From the NCBI RefSeq assembly GCF_019039035.1, contig NZ_JAHNZT010000007.1:186001-250000 (forward strand): a stretch of 64,000 nucleotides of DNA. The letters are read 5' to 3'. Positions within the stretch are counted from its first letter, which is position 1. Each line of letters begins with the position of its first letter. Source of the DNA: Citreicoccus inhibens (GTDB taxonomy: Bacteria > Myxococcota > Myxococcia > Myxococcales > Myxococcaceae). The notes beneath the pieces are model-generated. The model made no database searches. It was not told the origin of the DNA and saw nothing but the letters and a program-made list of their open reading frames with translations. A program made the position numbers and the translations under genes. Shown in pieces: positions 1 to 9,098 of the stretch.

Positions 1-601
1 GGCGCACGACGACGTCGATGTCGTTGCGCTTCTCCTCGGTGCGGAAGAGGCCGCCGTGCAGGTAGGCGGTGTGCGGCACGTCCAGCGTGTTCTCCAGCAC
101 CGCGTGCAGCGTGCCCGGCGCGCGAAGCACGCGGCGCACCGTGGTGTAGTCCGCGGCGTCCAGCAGCGGGAAGCGGAAGGGCTCGGAGGTCGGCTCGACG
201 CCGGGCGTGGAGTACACCCAGATGAAGCCGTCCTGCTCGCGGGTGGCGTACGAGGCGGCGCAGCGCGCCTTCGCTGCGGGCTCCCCGAGGAACCCCGGGA
301 TGGCGCGGCACTGGCCCTCCCGGTCGAACTTCCACCCGTGGTAGCCGCACTGGAGCTGCCCGTCCCGCACCTGGCCCAAGGACAGCGGCACGTTGCGGTG
401 AGGACAGCGGTCCAACAGCGCGGCGGGCTTGCCGGCTTCGTCGCGGAAGAGGACGAGCGGCGTGCCTTGAAGCGTGCGCGCCACGGGCTTGCGCCCCAGC
501 TCCCGTGACGCGCAGAGGATGAACCACGAATGCGGCAGGCGGACGACCGAGACATGGCCCGCGGGGGCGGCAGGGGTTCGCGACTCCTCGCGAGCGTTCA
601 T
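1..601 (-). CDS. Rieske non-heme iron oxygenase, alpha subunit (partial)
   Basis: The gene reads leftward from an ATG at 599-601 and runs off the window, so only the first ~200 residues are seen. A Rieske [2Fe-2S] domain is complete: Cys66-Pro-His68 and Cys85-Gly-Tyr-His88. The mononuclear iron site follows as Asn171-x2-Asp174-x2-His177-x4-His182. Proteins with this layout take electrons from a reductase and use O2 to hydroxylate or demethylate aromatic or cyclic substrates in the cytoplasm. The lack of an N-terminal extension and the short Rieske-to-iron spacing suggest the VanA/pheophorbide-oxygenase-like branch rather than naphthalene-dioxygenase type. The substrate cannot be told from this fragment, and no reductase partner is in the window. 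Confidence 0.85.
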   Translation of the reverse strand, partial: MNAREESRTPAAPAGHVSVVRLPHSWFILCASRELGRKPVARTLQGTPLVLFRDEAGKPAALLDRCPHRNVPLSLGQVRDGQLQCGYHGWKFDREGQCRAIPGFLGEPAAKARCAASYATREQDGFIWVYSTPGVEPTSEPFRFPLLDAADYTTVRRVLRAPGTLHAVLENTLDVPHTAYLHGGLFRTEEKRNDIDVVVR

Positions 602-636
602 GCCGCCAGTCTAATGTCACCCGCGCCCGGCGTGCG

Positions 637-3132
637 CTAGAGCTTGAGCCGACGCAGCCGGAGGGCGTTTCCGATGACGGACACCGACGAGAGGCTCATC
701 GCCGCGCTGGCGAAGATGGGGCTCAGGAGCAGGCCGAACACCGGATACAGCACGCCCGCCGCCAGGGGCACGCCCAGCAGGTTGTAGATGAAGGCGAAGA
801 AGAGGTTCTGCCGGATGTTGCGCAGCACGCCCTCGCTCAACCGGCGCGCTCGGACGATGCCGCGCAGGTCTCCCTTCACCAGCGTCACGCCCGCGCTCTC
901 CATCGCGATGTCCGTGCCGGTGCCCATGGCGATGCCCACGTCCGCCTGAGCGAGCGCTGGGGCATCGTTCACCCCGTCCCCCGCCATCGCCACCACGCGC
1001 CCCTCCTGCTGGAGCTTGCGCACCGCGTCTCCCTTTCCGTCCGGGAGCACGCCCGCGATGACCTCGGTGATGCCCAGGCGTCGCGCCACCGCCTCGGCCG
1101 TGGTGCGGCTGTCACCCGTGAGCATCACCACGCGCAGGCCCTCGGCGCGCAGCTGCGTCAGCGCCTCGGGCGTGGAGTCCTTCACGGGGTCCTCCACCCC
1201 CAACAGCCCCGCCAGCCGCCCGCCCGCCGACACGAGCACCACCGTCTGGCCATCGGCGCGCAGGGACTCGGCGCGCTCCGCCAGGGCCCGAGCATCCACG
1301 CTGCGCGCGCTCATCAGCGCCGCGTTGCCCAGGGCCACCTCGGTCCCATCCACGCGGCCGGTGACGCCCAGGCCCGTGTGGGACTGGAAGCCCTCCACCG
1401 GCGCCAGCACCACGCCCTGCGCCTGGGCACCGGCCACGATGGCCGCCGCGAGCGGGTGCTCACTGCCGCGCTCCAGGCTCGCGGCCAGCCGCAGCAGGTG
1501 GGACGCATCCAGCCCCGGCGCGGGCAGCACCGTGACGAGCTGGGGCTTGCCCTGCGTCAGCGTGCCCGTCTTGTCCACCACCAGGGTGTCCACCGCCGCC
1601 AGCCGCTCCAGCGCCGCCGCGTCCTTGATGAGCACGCCCACGCCCGCGCCTCGGCCCGTGCCCACCATGACGGACATGGGCGTGGCCAGCCCCAGCGCGC
1701 ACGGGCACGCGATGATGAGCACCGCCACCGCGTTGACCAGCGCATGCGCCAGCCGAGGCTCCGGCCCCCAGAGGGCCCACACCGCCGCCGTCAGCACCGC
1801 CACCGCGATGACCGCCGGCACGAAGACGCTGGCGACCTTGTCCGCCAACCGCTGGATGGGCGCGCGGGTGCGCTGCGCCTCGCTCACCCGCTGGACGATG
1901 CGCGACAGGAGCGTGTCGCGACCCACGCGCTCCGCGCGCATCACCCACGAGCCCGTCCCGTTCACCGTCCCGCCCGTCACCTTCGCGCCCGCCGACTTCT
2001 CCACCGGCACGGACTCACCCGTCACCATCGACTCGTCCACCGCGCTGGCGCCCTCCAGCACCACGCCGTCCACCGGGACCTTCTCGCCGGGGCGCACGCG
2101 GAGCCGGTCCCCCACGTGCACGTGAGACAGCGGCACGTCCTCCTCATGACCATCCTCACGAACGCGCCGAGCGATGGCCGGGGCCAGGCTCAACAGCGCC
2201 CGGAGCGCGCCGGACGTGGCGTGACGGGCTCGCAGCTCCAACACCTGCCCCAGCGCCACCAGGGTGACGATGACCGCCGCGGCCTCGAAGTAGACGGGCG
2301 CCGTGCCGCCATGGCCGGTGCGCGCGCCCTCGGGCAGCGCCTGGGGGAACAGCGTGCTCACCACGCTGAAGACGTAGGCCGCGCCCGTGCCCAGCGCGAT
2401 GAGCGTGAACATGTTGAGGTGCCGGTTGCGCACCGACGTCCAGCCGCGCTGGAAGAAGGGCGCGCCCCCCCAGAGCACCACGGGCGTGGCCAGCACCAGC
2501 TGCGCCCACGCGAGCAGCGCGGGCGACACCGCGTGCTGCAACGGCTGGCCCGGAATCATGTCCGACATGGCCAGGACCAACAGCGGCACGGACAGCGCCA
2601 CGCCCACCCAGAAGCGCAGCGTCATCGAGCGCAGCTCGGGGTCTGGCGGCTCCTCGGGCAGCACGGTGCGCGGCTCCAGCGCCATGCCGCACTGGGGGCA
2701 CGCGCCCGGGTGGTCACTCACCACCTCGGGGTGCATGGGGCAGGTGTACTCGACCCGGGCCTCCAGCACGGGCGGCGACTCCGGCTCCAGCGCCATGCCG
2801 CACTTGGGGCACGCGCCCGGGTGGTCCTGCCGGACCTCGGGGTCCATCGGGCAGATGTAGGCGGTGCCCGGGGGCGCGGCGGGGGCGGGCTCGGCGGCGG
2901 CCGGCTCCAGGAAGCGCTTGGGGTCGGCGCGGAAGCGCTCACGGCACTTCGGGTTGCAGAAGAAGTAGGTGTGGCCCTCGTGCTCCAGGCTGCCCCCCTT
3001 GGGGGCGTGGCGGTCCACCTTCATTCCGCAGACCGGGTCGATGGCGGGCTCCCCGACCTCGGGGGTCGGCGGATGCGCGTGGCCAGGGTGGTCGGCGTGA
3101 GCGTGGGAGTGCGCGTGCGGGCGGGACGACAT
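637..3132 (-). CDS. Copper/heavy-metal-translocating P1B-type ATPase
   Basis: 831 aa. This membrane pump should export a soft metal ion, most likely copper, at the cost of ATP. Metal-binding modules are stacked at the N-terminus: a His-rich stretch (residues 1-24), a YHS domain (about 29-78, with DPVCGM and FFCNPKC) and two heavy-metal-binding repeats of the CPM(D/H)PEV...CGMALEP type (about 92-118 and 129-155). There is no GMxCxxC HMA domain. The core has the CPC translocation motif near 473-475, the DKTGTLT phosphorylation loop (Asp near 520), the SEHPLA motif and GDGVNDAP. A strong Shine-Dalgarno (AAGGAG) lies 9 nt before the ATG. A CorE-like sigma factor, a family that controls metal resistance in Myxococcus, lies 2.3 kb away. 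Copper over silver, cadmium or zinc is inferred from CPC and the YHS/HMBD modules. Confidence 0.93.
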   Translation of the reverse strand: MSSRPHAHSHAHADHPGHAHPPTPEVGEPAIDPVCGMKVDRHAPKGGSLEHEGHTYFFCNPKCRERFRADPKRFLEPAAAEPAPAAPPGTAYICPMDPEVRQDHPGACPKCGMALEPESPPVLEARVEYTCPMHPEVVSDHPGACPQCGMALEPRTVLPEEPPDPELRSMTLRFWVGVALSVPLLVLAMSDMIPGQPLQHAVSPALLAWAQLVLATPVVLWGGAPFFQRGWTSVRNRHLNMFTLIALGTGAAYVFSVVSTLFPQALPEGARTGHGGTAPVYFEAAAVIVTLVALGQVLELRARHATSGALRALLSLAPAIARRVREDGHEEDVPLSHVHVGDRLRVRPGEKVPVDGVVLEGASAVDESMVTGESVPVEKSAGAKVTGGTVNGTGSWVMRAERVGRDTLLSRIVQRVSEAQRTRAPIQRLADKVASVFVPAVIAVAVLTAAVWALWGPEPRLAHALVNAVAVLIIACPCALGLATPMSVMVGTGRGAGVGVLIKDAAALERLAAVDTLVVDKTGTLTQGKPQLVTVLPAPGLDASHLLRLAASLERGSEHPLAAAIVAGAQAQGVVLAPVEGFQSHTGLGVTGRVDGTEVALGNAALMSARSVDARALAERAESLRADGQTVVLVSAGGRLAGLLGVEDPVKDSTPEALTQLRAEGLRVVMLTGDSRTTAEAVARRLGITEVIAGVLPDGKGDAVRKLQQEGRVVAMAGDGVNDAPALAQADVGIAMGTGTDIAMESAGVTLVKGDLRGIVRARRLSEGVLRNIRQNLFFAFIYNLLGVPLAAGVLYPVFGLLLSPIFASAAMSLSSVSVIGNALRLRRLKL

Positions 3133-3371
3133 GTGGGTTCAGCTCCTTTTCATCCCGGCCAACGGAGCACCCGGCGGCCTCTTACACAGGGGTAAGCGCG
3201 AAAGTGCATGGAGGAACCACCGGATTGGCTCCCCGCCGCCCCGGGAACCGGGCAGGCTGCGCCGCTTCGGGCCGAGAACGACCCGGAGTCCGGGCTCGCT
3301 CCGTACTCCGAGGCGGGTAAGGGGGCGGCCCCTCGCTTTCGAGGGCACCGCGCCGTTTGGGGAGCTGCGTG

Positions 3372-5426
3372 ATGCGCGGGATTTGGGGGACCTGGGCTGT
3401 TGTGTGCGCCCTGGTCATCAGCGGATGTGACGGAATCTCCATCAGCCCCGCGCATGCCTCGCGCGCGCGGACCCTCGACGAGCCCCCCGGTGAGAACTGC
3501 CCCCTGGGCGGACAGGCCGTGCAGACGGGCCTGGACACGGACAAGAGCGGCCAGCTCGATGACACCGAGGTCACCAGCACCACCTACGTCTGCGCGACCC
3601 CGCCGCCGCCCGCGCGCACCCGCGTCCTCCCGGAGCCCGCTGGGGCCCACTGCGAGTGGGGGGGACAGGCCGTGCAGACGGGCCTGGACCTGGATGGCAA
3701 CGGGCAGCTCGACGCCGCGGAGGTGACCGCGACCGAGTACCTCTGCGCCTCGCGCACGCCCGAGGTCCTGGTGCGCTCGCGCAGCTTCGGGCCCGATGCC
3801 CGCTGCGCCAACGGTGGACAGGAGACCTCCGCGGGGATGGACACGAACGCGGACGGCCAGCTCGCGGAGTCGGAGGTCACGCGGACGACGGTGGCGTGCC
3901 TCACGCCCGCGCCGGTGCTCGTGCGGATGAGCGGCACCGCGTCCCCCGTCTCTTGCGTCCGCGACGCCGTGCAGGTGGAGGCCGGCCCCGACACCAACGC
4001 GAACCAGGTGCTGGACCCCACCGAAGTTCGCGCCGTGACGACGCTCTGCGACACCTCGCTGAACCGCGTCCTCGCGCGAACCCGCCCCGAGCCCCCAGGG
4101 GAGCTCTGCGCCATCGGAGGCACGCGGGTGCTCGTGGGAGAGGACCGCGACGGGAACGGACAGCTCGAGGACACCGAGGCCAGCGCGTTCGCCATGGTGT
4201 GCGAGGCGGCGCCCACGCTGGATGGCACCTACGTGGTGCGCGGTCCGGCGGACCTCGCGGCGCTCCAGGGCGTGGCCCGCATCGTGGGAGGGCTGGAGTT
4301 CGTGGGCAAGGAACTCACGGAGGTGAAGCTGCCCGCGCTGATGACCGTGGAGGGCACGCTGAGCATCGAGGACACGCTTCACCTGGAGCGCGTCCAGCTC
4401 CCCGCCCTGCGGCTCGTGCAAGGCGACATCACCGTGCGCCACAACACGCGGCTCGAATCATTGGAGCTGGGTCCGCAGCGCGCGCCCGAGCAGGGCCCGA
4501 AGAGCGATTGGTGGGTCCATGGGGGGCTCTATGTCGAGAACAACCCCTCGCTGGCGAGCCTGGGAGGGATGAGCTTCATCGTGCCCCGCCTGAGCATCAG
4601 CGTGCGCAACAACGCCAACCTGCGGGTGCCCGGTGCGTTGAACCGGGTCGAGAACCTGCAAGGCGAGCTCGTCCTCCAGGACAACCCCGTGCTGCAGGGC
4701 ATCCCGTTCCCTCAACTCCAGACGGTGCGAGCGAATGTGACGGTCTGGAACAACAGCGCGCTCCCGGACCTGACGGGGCTCGACGCCCTCAGCCACGTCG
4801 GTGGCGCGCTCAACGTCCGGAACAACGTCCACCTGCGCAGCCTGGTGGGACTGGGCGCGCTCGACTCCGTCGAGGTGCTCCAGGTGTACAGCAACCCGGA
4901 GCTGAAGACGACGCAGGGGCTCACGAGCCTCTCCCATGCCCGGAGCCTGGAGTTCTCCGCCAACGGCAGCCTGGAGTTCGTGGGGGACTTCCCCTCGCTG
5001 CAGTCGCTCGACACGCTGTACGTGTCGGGCAACGCGACGTTGGTGAGCATCACGGGGCTGCCTCGGCTCCAGGCCATCAACGAGCGGCTCTTCCTCTTCA
5101 ACAACCCCTTCCTCGAGGGGCTCAAGGGGCTCGGAGGGCTGAAGTACGTGCGCGCGCTCCAGGTCACCAGCAATGCGTCCCTGACGACGCTGGAGCCGCT
5201 GCGCACCTTGCGGGAGGTGGAGGAGCTCACCCTCTTCGGCAACCTCAACCTCCTCCGGCTCGACCTGGGGGGAGTGGTTCGCGTCAGCACGACGCTCTCC
5301 GTCGAGAACAACCCCAAGCTGCCCACCTGCCTCGCCACCACGCTGGCCGTTCGGACCTACGCGGGCGCGCCCGAGCAGCTCTACATCTCGGGCAACAGCG
5401 ACGACGCGACCGCGTGCGCGAAGTGA
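3372..5426 (+). CDS. Repeat-rich surface lipoprotein (DUF7151-like repeats plus L-domain-like repeats)
   Basis: 684 aa from ATG 3372, chosen because GGGGAG lies just upstream and the start gives a lipoprotein signal (hydrophobic stretch, then V-I-S-G-C). The N-terminal half has five ~40-residue repeats. Each has a leading Cys, mostly GGxxVxxG, an EF-hand-like D-x-D/N-x-x-G-x-L-x-x-x-E loop and a closing Cys near T-x-x-C. The fourth repeat is degenerate. The C-terminal half (about 290 on) is built of leucine-rich units with N-N-P/N-N-A turns such as 'VENNPSL' and 'VRNNANL', resembling receptor L-domains. It is probably an outer-membrane, Ca2+-binding adhesin or sensor. The ligand is unknown. 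Its stop lies 3 bp from the convergent sigma-factor gene. Confidence 0.85.
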   Translation: MRGIWGTWAVVCALVISGCDGISISPAHASRARTLDEPPGENCPLGGQAVQTGLDTDKSGQLDDTEVTSTTYVCATPPPPARTRVLPEPAGAHCEWGGQAVQTGLDLDGNGQLDAAEVTATEYLCASRTPEVLVRSRSFGPDARCANGGQETSAGMDTNADGQLAESEVTRTTVACLTPAPVLVRMSGTASPVSCVRDAVQVEAGPDTNANQVLDPTEVRAVTTLCDTSLNRVLARTRPEPPGELCAIGGTRVLVGEDRDGNGQLEDTEASAFAMVCEAAPTLDGTYVVRGPADLAALQGVARIVGGLEFVGKELTEVKLPALMTVEGTLSIEDTLHLERVQLPALRLVQGDITVRHNTRLESLELGPQRAPEQGPKSDWWVHGGLYVENNPSLASLGGMSFIVPRLSISVRNNANLRVPGALNRVENLQGELVLQDNPVLQGIPFPQLQTVRANVTVWNNSALPDLTGLDALSHVGGALNVRNNVHLRSLVGLGALDSVEVLQVYSNPELKTTQGLTSLSHARSLEFSANGSLEFVGDFPSLQSLDTLYVSGNATLVSITGLPRLQAINERLFLFNNPFLEGLKGLGGLKYVRALQVTSNASLTTLEPLRTLREVEELTLFGNLNLLRLDLGGVVRVSTTLSVENNPKLPTCLATTLAVRTYAGAPEQLYISGNSDDATACAK

Positions 5427-5429
5427 GCG

Positions 5430-6014
5430 TCAGCGCTTGGCGCGGCAGGCACAGTCCAGACAACCGTGCGAGGCGCACGTGCCGCAGCTCCGCTCCAGCT
5501 GCTTGCGCAGCGCCTGCCGCGCGCGGTGCAGACGCACGCCCGCGTTGTTGGCGGTGATGCCCACCTCGCGGGCGACCTCGGGGACCGCGCGCTCCTCCAG
5601 GTCCACCTGGCGGACGATGTCCGCGTACTCGGGCTTCAGCGTGGAGAGCAGGTCGCCCACGCACGCGCAGACGGCGACCTTCAGCTCCGGATCCTCGCTC
5701 GCCTCCTGGGCATCGCGGGCCTCGCGCTCCAGGGCGCGGCCCTCCGCGGCCTGACGGCGGTAGTGGTCCACCAGCGCGTTGCGCAGCAGCCGGTAGAACC
5801 ACGCCACCGCGCCCTCGCCGTCCCGCAGCATCCCGCCCTTCTCCAGCGACTTCACGAAGGCGGCCTGCAACAGCTCCTCGGCGATGGCGCGACTGCCCAC
5901 GCGCCGCTCCAGGAACGACAAGAAGCGCCGGTGATTGTCCACCAGCGCCCGGATGACCTCGCCCGAGTCCTCTTGCGCGATGTTCGCGGACTCCTGCCCC
6001 TGACCTGACTCCAT
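5430..6014 (-). CDS. CorE-like ECF sigma factor with C-terminal Cys-rich domain
   Basis: 194 aa from ATG 6012-6014. An upstream in-frame extension is possible but looks non-coding. Region 2 (about 22-92, with EELLQAAFVKSLEKG and WFYRLLRNALVDHYRR) and region 4 (about 125-176, VGITANNAGVRLHRARQALRKQL) are clear. The C-terminus is a Cys-rich tail, C177-G-T-C180-A-S-H-G-C185-L-D-C188-A-C190, and the linker carries C116-A-C118. This pattern belongs to the CorE group (ECF44), in which the Cys-rich domain itself senses copper or cadmium/zinc instead of an anti-sigma factor. Consistently, no anti-sigma gene is adjacent. The likely target is the metal ATPase at 637-3132. The metal specificity is not decidable here. 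Confidence 0.9.
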   Translation of the reverse strand: MESGQGQESANIAQEDSGEVIRALVDNHRRFLSFLERRVGSRAIAEELLQAAFVKSLEKGGMLRDGEGAVAWFYRLLRNALVDHYRRQAAEGRALEREARDAQEASEDPELKVAVCACVGDLLSTLKPEYADIVRQVDLEERAVPEVAREVGITANNAGVRLHRARQALRKQLERSCGTCASHGCLDCACRAKR

Positions 6015-6529
6015 CACTGCGCCACCCGCGTTCCTTTCCTTCGGGCTGGGCCGCGCGCGACAGGCCCATGCCTTCGCCGGGCCAAGACCCGCCCGCCTTT
6101 CATCCTGCCCACCGCCCCGCGCGCGCGCACGCGCCTCGTACTCCCACCGAGGCAACGGCCTGCGCCGAGCCGCCCGGACCTCTCGAACGAGCAGTCGACG
6201 GGAGCGGACATGGGACGGCGGTATCGCAAGCGACGTACCAGCCTCGCTCGCTCACGATTCCAGGGACTTGCGGGGGCCTCGCGTGCCCGGACTGTGACCG
6301 GGCCCATCACACTGTGACGTTCCGGGTGCCGCTCGGGACGCCCGAGGCGGGGGCACGGCGGGGCGACTTCAACGAAGAGAACACGCGGGACAACGCACCA
6401 CGGACACCCGACTTACAGCCCGTGGAGCGAAGCGACGGCGGGCGCGAGCACCGCGGCGGCCTCATGACCCAGCGCCCGCTCGCGGGATTCGCGGCGGGCG
6501 CTCGGGGGCAGCGGGACGGACGTGTGCGC
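6015..6529. other. Gene-free stretch of 515 bp between sigma factor and phospholipase-like gene
   Basis: No reading frame here has convincing protein-like composition or a start with a Shine-Dalgarno. The left end should hold the promoter of the CorE-like sigma factor. The right end lies beyond the stop of the leftward phospholipase-like gene and could hold its terminator. One short hairpin, GCCCGG-N7-CCGGGC (6285-6303), is the only clear symmetry I see. Confidence 0.5.
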
Positions 6530-7120
6530 TCAGGGAGGGCCGTAGTTCTGGCGGCGCGAGTTCAGCTCCACCGCCGTCGCGTAGATCTGCGCCCACGTGC
6601 GGTACTTCCAGCGCGCGCCCACGCTCTTCTGGTCGTTGGCGTAGTCGAAGATGTCGTTGCGGAACTGCGCATCGGCGGCTTTCCGGGCCTCGGGCGCCAG
6701 CGGCGTGCCCTTGCGCGCGTAGTACCGCAGGAGGTCGTAGCCGTAGTCGTGCGTCTTCGCGGCGGGATCGAACTCCTGGGTCGGTCCAATCTTTCCCGGG
6801 GACGAGGCATCACCGTACGGGTCCTGCATCCGCGTGCCGTGCTTCGTCTGGATGGCGTAGGGCGTGTAGCCCATCACCTGCGCGAAGTCGGCCGGGGGCG
6901 GACGCGCGCCCGTGAGGTACTCGTGCATCAGCGCGCCATGGTCACCCGCCGGCGCCGCCGCGACCGGGGCCGCGCGCTGCGTGGCGGGGGTACCCGGGGT
7001 GAAGGCGTCCCGCGCCTGGGGCGAAGCCGCCGGGGCCTTCGCGGTCGAAGCGGCGGTGGGGGACTCCGGGCGGGAACTCACCGGGGCACGGGCGGGGACT
7101 CGGTCGTTGCGGATGAGCAT
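6530..7120 (-). CDS. Prokaryotic phospholipase A2-like protein
   Basis: 196 aa from ATG 7118-7120. Longer upstream frames are low-quality sequence antisense to the TPR gene. Residues 1-60 are Ala/Pro/Ser-rich and probably disordered, with no signal peptide. The C-terminal part resembles the short bacterial secreted PLA2 fold: a His-Asp dyad in T-H124-D125-Y-G-Y, then Asp150-x2-Phe153 and ND156-I-F-D, as in families with 'HDxxY ... D..F..D'. These enzymes release the sn-2 fatty acid from phospholipids. The protein has no cysteines, although characterised bacterial PLA2s are disulfide-bonded, which fits a cytoplasmic or injected protein. The active-site assignment is by eye. Confidence 0.72.
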   Translation of the reverse strand: MLIRNDRVPARAPVSSRPESPTAASTAKAPAASPQARDAFTPGTPATQRAAPVAAAPAGDHGALMHEYLTGARPPPADFAQVMGYTPYAIQTKHGTRMQDPYGDASSPGKIGPTQEFDPAAKTHDYGYDLLRYYARKGTPLAPEARKAADAQFRNDIFDYANDQKSVGARWKYRTWAQIYATAVELNSRRQNYGPP

Positions 7121-7228
7121 GGGCGGCGCAGGGGGGAGAAAGCTGCGATGTATTGGTTTTTCGCACACGGCGAGACGAAAGTTGCGCGGCGCGGGAATGA
7201 CGCACCGCGAGACCCGGAGGAAGCCACG

Positions 7229-7699
7229 GTGGAGACGAACCTGTATCGCGAGGGCATGGCTCGGCTGGAGGCCGGGGACGCAGCGGCGGCGCGGGCGCTG
7301 TTGGAGGAGGCGCTCCAGGCCGCGCCGGACTCGCCCGAAGTCCTCCACGGGCTGGCGAGGACCCTGGACCTGCTGGGCGACCGCGACGCCGCGCGAGCAT
7401 TCCTGGAGCGAGCCCACGCGCGCGCCCCCACCGAGCCGGGCCCCGCCTGCGACCTGGCCATGACGTACCTGGAGCGAGGCGAGGACGCGCGGGCCCGCGA
7501 CGTGCTCGCCCCCGTGGTGGCGGCTCACGCGGAGCACCCCGCCGCCAACCTCCACTTCGCCATGGCCCTGGCGAAGACGGAGCCCCGCCGCGCGCGAGAG
7601 CACCTGGCCCGAGCGCGCCAGGGCTCCGATGCCCAGGCGCGACAACAGGCCGAGGCGCTCGACCGGGTGCTGGCGGAGAGCGCTACTCGGCGCGCTTGA
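7229..7699 (+). CDS. Tetratricopeptide-repeat protein
   Basis: 156 aa from GTG 7229, preceded by a good GGAGG at 7216-7220. An in-frame ATG at 7148 would add 27 poorly structured residues. The protein is almost entirely TPR units: 'LYREGMARLEAGDAAAARAL', 'PEVLHGLARTLDLLGDRDAA', 'PGPACDLAMTYLERGEDARA' and 'PAANLHFAMALAKTEPRRA'. It has no signal peptide or membrane segment, so it is probably a cytoplasmic protein-binding scaffold. It is divergent from the phospholipase-like gene, and its 3' end overlaps the convergent NtrC-type regulator by 17 bp. The partner is unknown. Confidence 0.8.
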   Translation: METNLYREGMARLEAGDAAAARALLEEALQAAPDSPEVLHGLARTLDLLGDRDAARAFLERAHARAPTEPGPACDLAMTYLERGEDARARDVLAPVVAAHAEHPAANLHFAMALAKTEPRRAREHLARARQGSDAQARQQAEALDRVLAESATRRA

Positions 7700-9098
7700 A
7701 GTCGTCCGAGCGAACGCCGTAGCGCTTGAGCAACCGATGCAGGCTCTCGCGCTCCATGCCCGCGCGCTCCGCCGCGTGCGTGACGTTGCCGCCAAACTCC
7801 TGCATCAGCGCCGCAAGATAGTCGCGCGACACCGAGTCCCGAGCGCTGTCCACCGCCTCGCGGTAGGGCAGCCGGGCCAGTGACTCCGAGGCCCCCACGC
7901 TCGCGCTCGCGCTTCGAGCCGCGCTCGGTCCCGAGTCCAGCTCCGGCGGCAAGTCCTCGCGCTGGATGCGAGGCCCCGCCGCCACCGCCGCCGCGCGCGC
8001 CACCGCGTTCTCCAACTGGCGCACGTTGCCCGGCCACGCGGCCCCGGTGAGGGCGCGCAGGGCCTCGGGGGTGAAGCCCTCCAGCTCCGGCCGCCCCGCG
8101 CGGGCGAGGAAGTGCATCGCCAGCAAGGGGATGTCCTCGCGCCGCTCACGCAGGGCGGGCAGCCGCACCGTCACCACGTTGAGGCGGTAGTAGAGGTCCT
8201 CGCGAAAGCGCCCCGCCGCCACCTCCGCCTGGAGGTCTCGGTGCGTCGCGGCCACCACCCGCACGTCCACCTTCACGGGCGCGGTGGTGCCCACGCGGCG
8301 CACTTCCTTCTCCTGCAAGGCCCGGTTGAGCTTCACCTGCACCGGCAGCGGCAGGTCTCCCATCTCGTCCAGGAAGAGCGTGCCGCCATGGGCCTCTTCG
8401 AAGAGGCCCGCCTTCGCGGCCGTGGCGCCCGTGAAGGCGCCCTTCGCGTGGCCGAACAGCTCGCTCTCCACCAGCTCCGCCGGCAGCGCGCCACAGTTCA
8501 CCGCCACGAAGGGCCGCGCCGCGCGAGCGCTCTCCGCGTGCACCGCCCGCGCCGCCAGCTCCTTGCCCGTGCCCGTCTCGCCGGTGAGCAGCACCGTCAG
8601 GTCCCGCGCCGCCACCTGGGCCAACAGCGCGTGGAGCTGACGCATGGGCGCGCTCGTGCCGCGCAGGCCGTGGAAGTCCGGGGCCGCCGCCAGTCGCGCT
8701 GGGAGCCCCGCCGCCTCGCGCCGCTGACGCCGCCGCTCCAGCGCGCGCGCCACCACCAGCGCGACCTCATCAGGGTCAAAGGGCTTGGAGAGGTAGTCAT
8801 ACGCCCCCTCGCGCATGGCCTCCACCGCCTTCGGGATGCTCGCGAACGCGGTGACGAGCACCACCTCCGTGTCCGGCGCGCGCCGCTTCACCTCGCGCAG
8901 CACCGCGAAGCCATCCGCGCCCGGCATCTGGATGTCCGTCACCACCACGTCGAACTCGCGCGAGGCCAGCAGCGCCAGCGCGCGCGTGCCGTCCGCGGCC
9001 GGCGTCACCTCATAGGCCTCACCGAGGATGCGCGAGAACAGCTTCAGCATGTTCTCCTTGTCATCCACCACCATCACCTGCGGCCGAGGCTCGCTCAT
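7683..9098 (-). CDS. NtrC-family sigma-54-dependent response regulator
   Basis: 471 aa. A receiver domain (about 8-120) has acidic pocket DD and phospho-acceptor Asp in 'VVTDIQMPG'. The central AAA+ domain has Walker A GETGTGKE, the sigma-54 contact loop GAFTGA, Walker B 'TLFLDEMGDL' and the R-finger region. A Fis-type HTH closes the protein ('NVTHAAERAGMERESLHRLL'). With GAFTGA intact it should activate sigma-54 promoters when phosphorylated. Its ATG overlaps the kinase stop (ATGA, 9095-9098), so the pair is translationally coupled. Target genes are not identifiable, and I found no clear -24/-12 element nearby. Confidence 0.95.
   Translation of the reverse strand: MSEPRPQVMVVDDKENMLKLFSRILGEAYEVTPAADGTRALALLASREFDVVVTDIQMPGADGFAVLREVKRRAPDTEVVLVTAFASIPKAVEAMREGAYDYLSKPFDPDEVALVVARALERRRQRREAAGLPARLAAAPDFHGLRGTSAPMRQLHALLAQVAARDLTVLLTGETGTGKELAARAVHAESARAARPFVAVNCGALPAELVESELFGHAKGAFTGATAAKAGLFEEAHGGTLFLDEMGDLPLPVQVKLNRALQEKEVRRVGTTAPVKVDVRVVAATHRDLQAEVAAGRFREDLYYRLNVVTVRLPALRERREDIPLLAMHFLARAGRPELEGFTPEALRALTGAAWPGNVRQLENAVARAAAVAAGPRIQREDLPPELDSGPSAARSASASVGASESLARLPYREAVDSARDSVSRDYLAALMQEFGGNVTHAAERAGMERESLHRLLKRYGVRSDDFKRAE

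Noticed and set aside
637-3132. HMA-type (GMxCxxC) metal domain in the ATPase
   Set aside because: The CGM words at the N-terminus belong to YHS and HMBD modules; the HMA pattern is absent.
1378-3195. Long rightward open frame opposite the metal ATPase
   Set aside because: It is an Arg/His-rich antisense shadow, typical for very GC-rich coding DNA. The reverse strand encodes a complete P-type ATPase.
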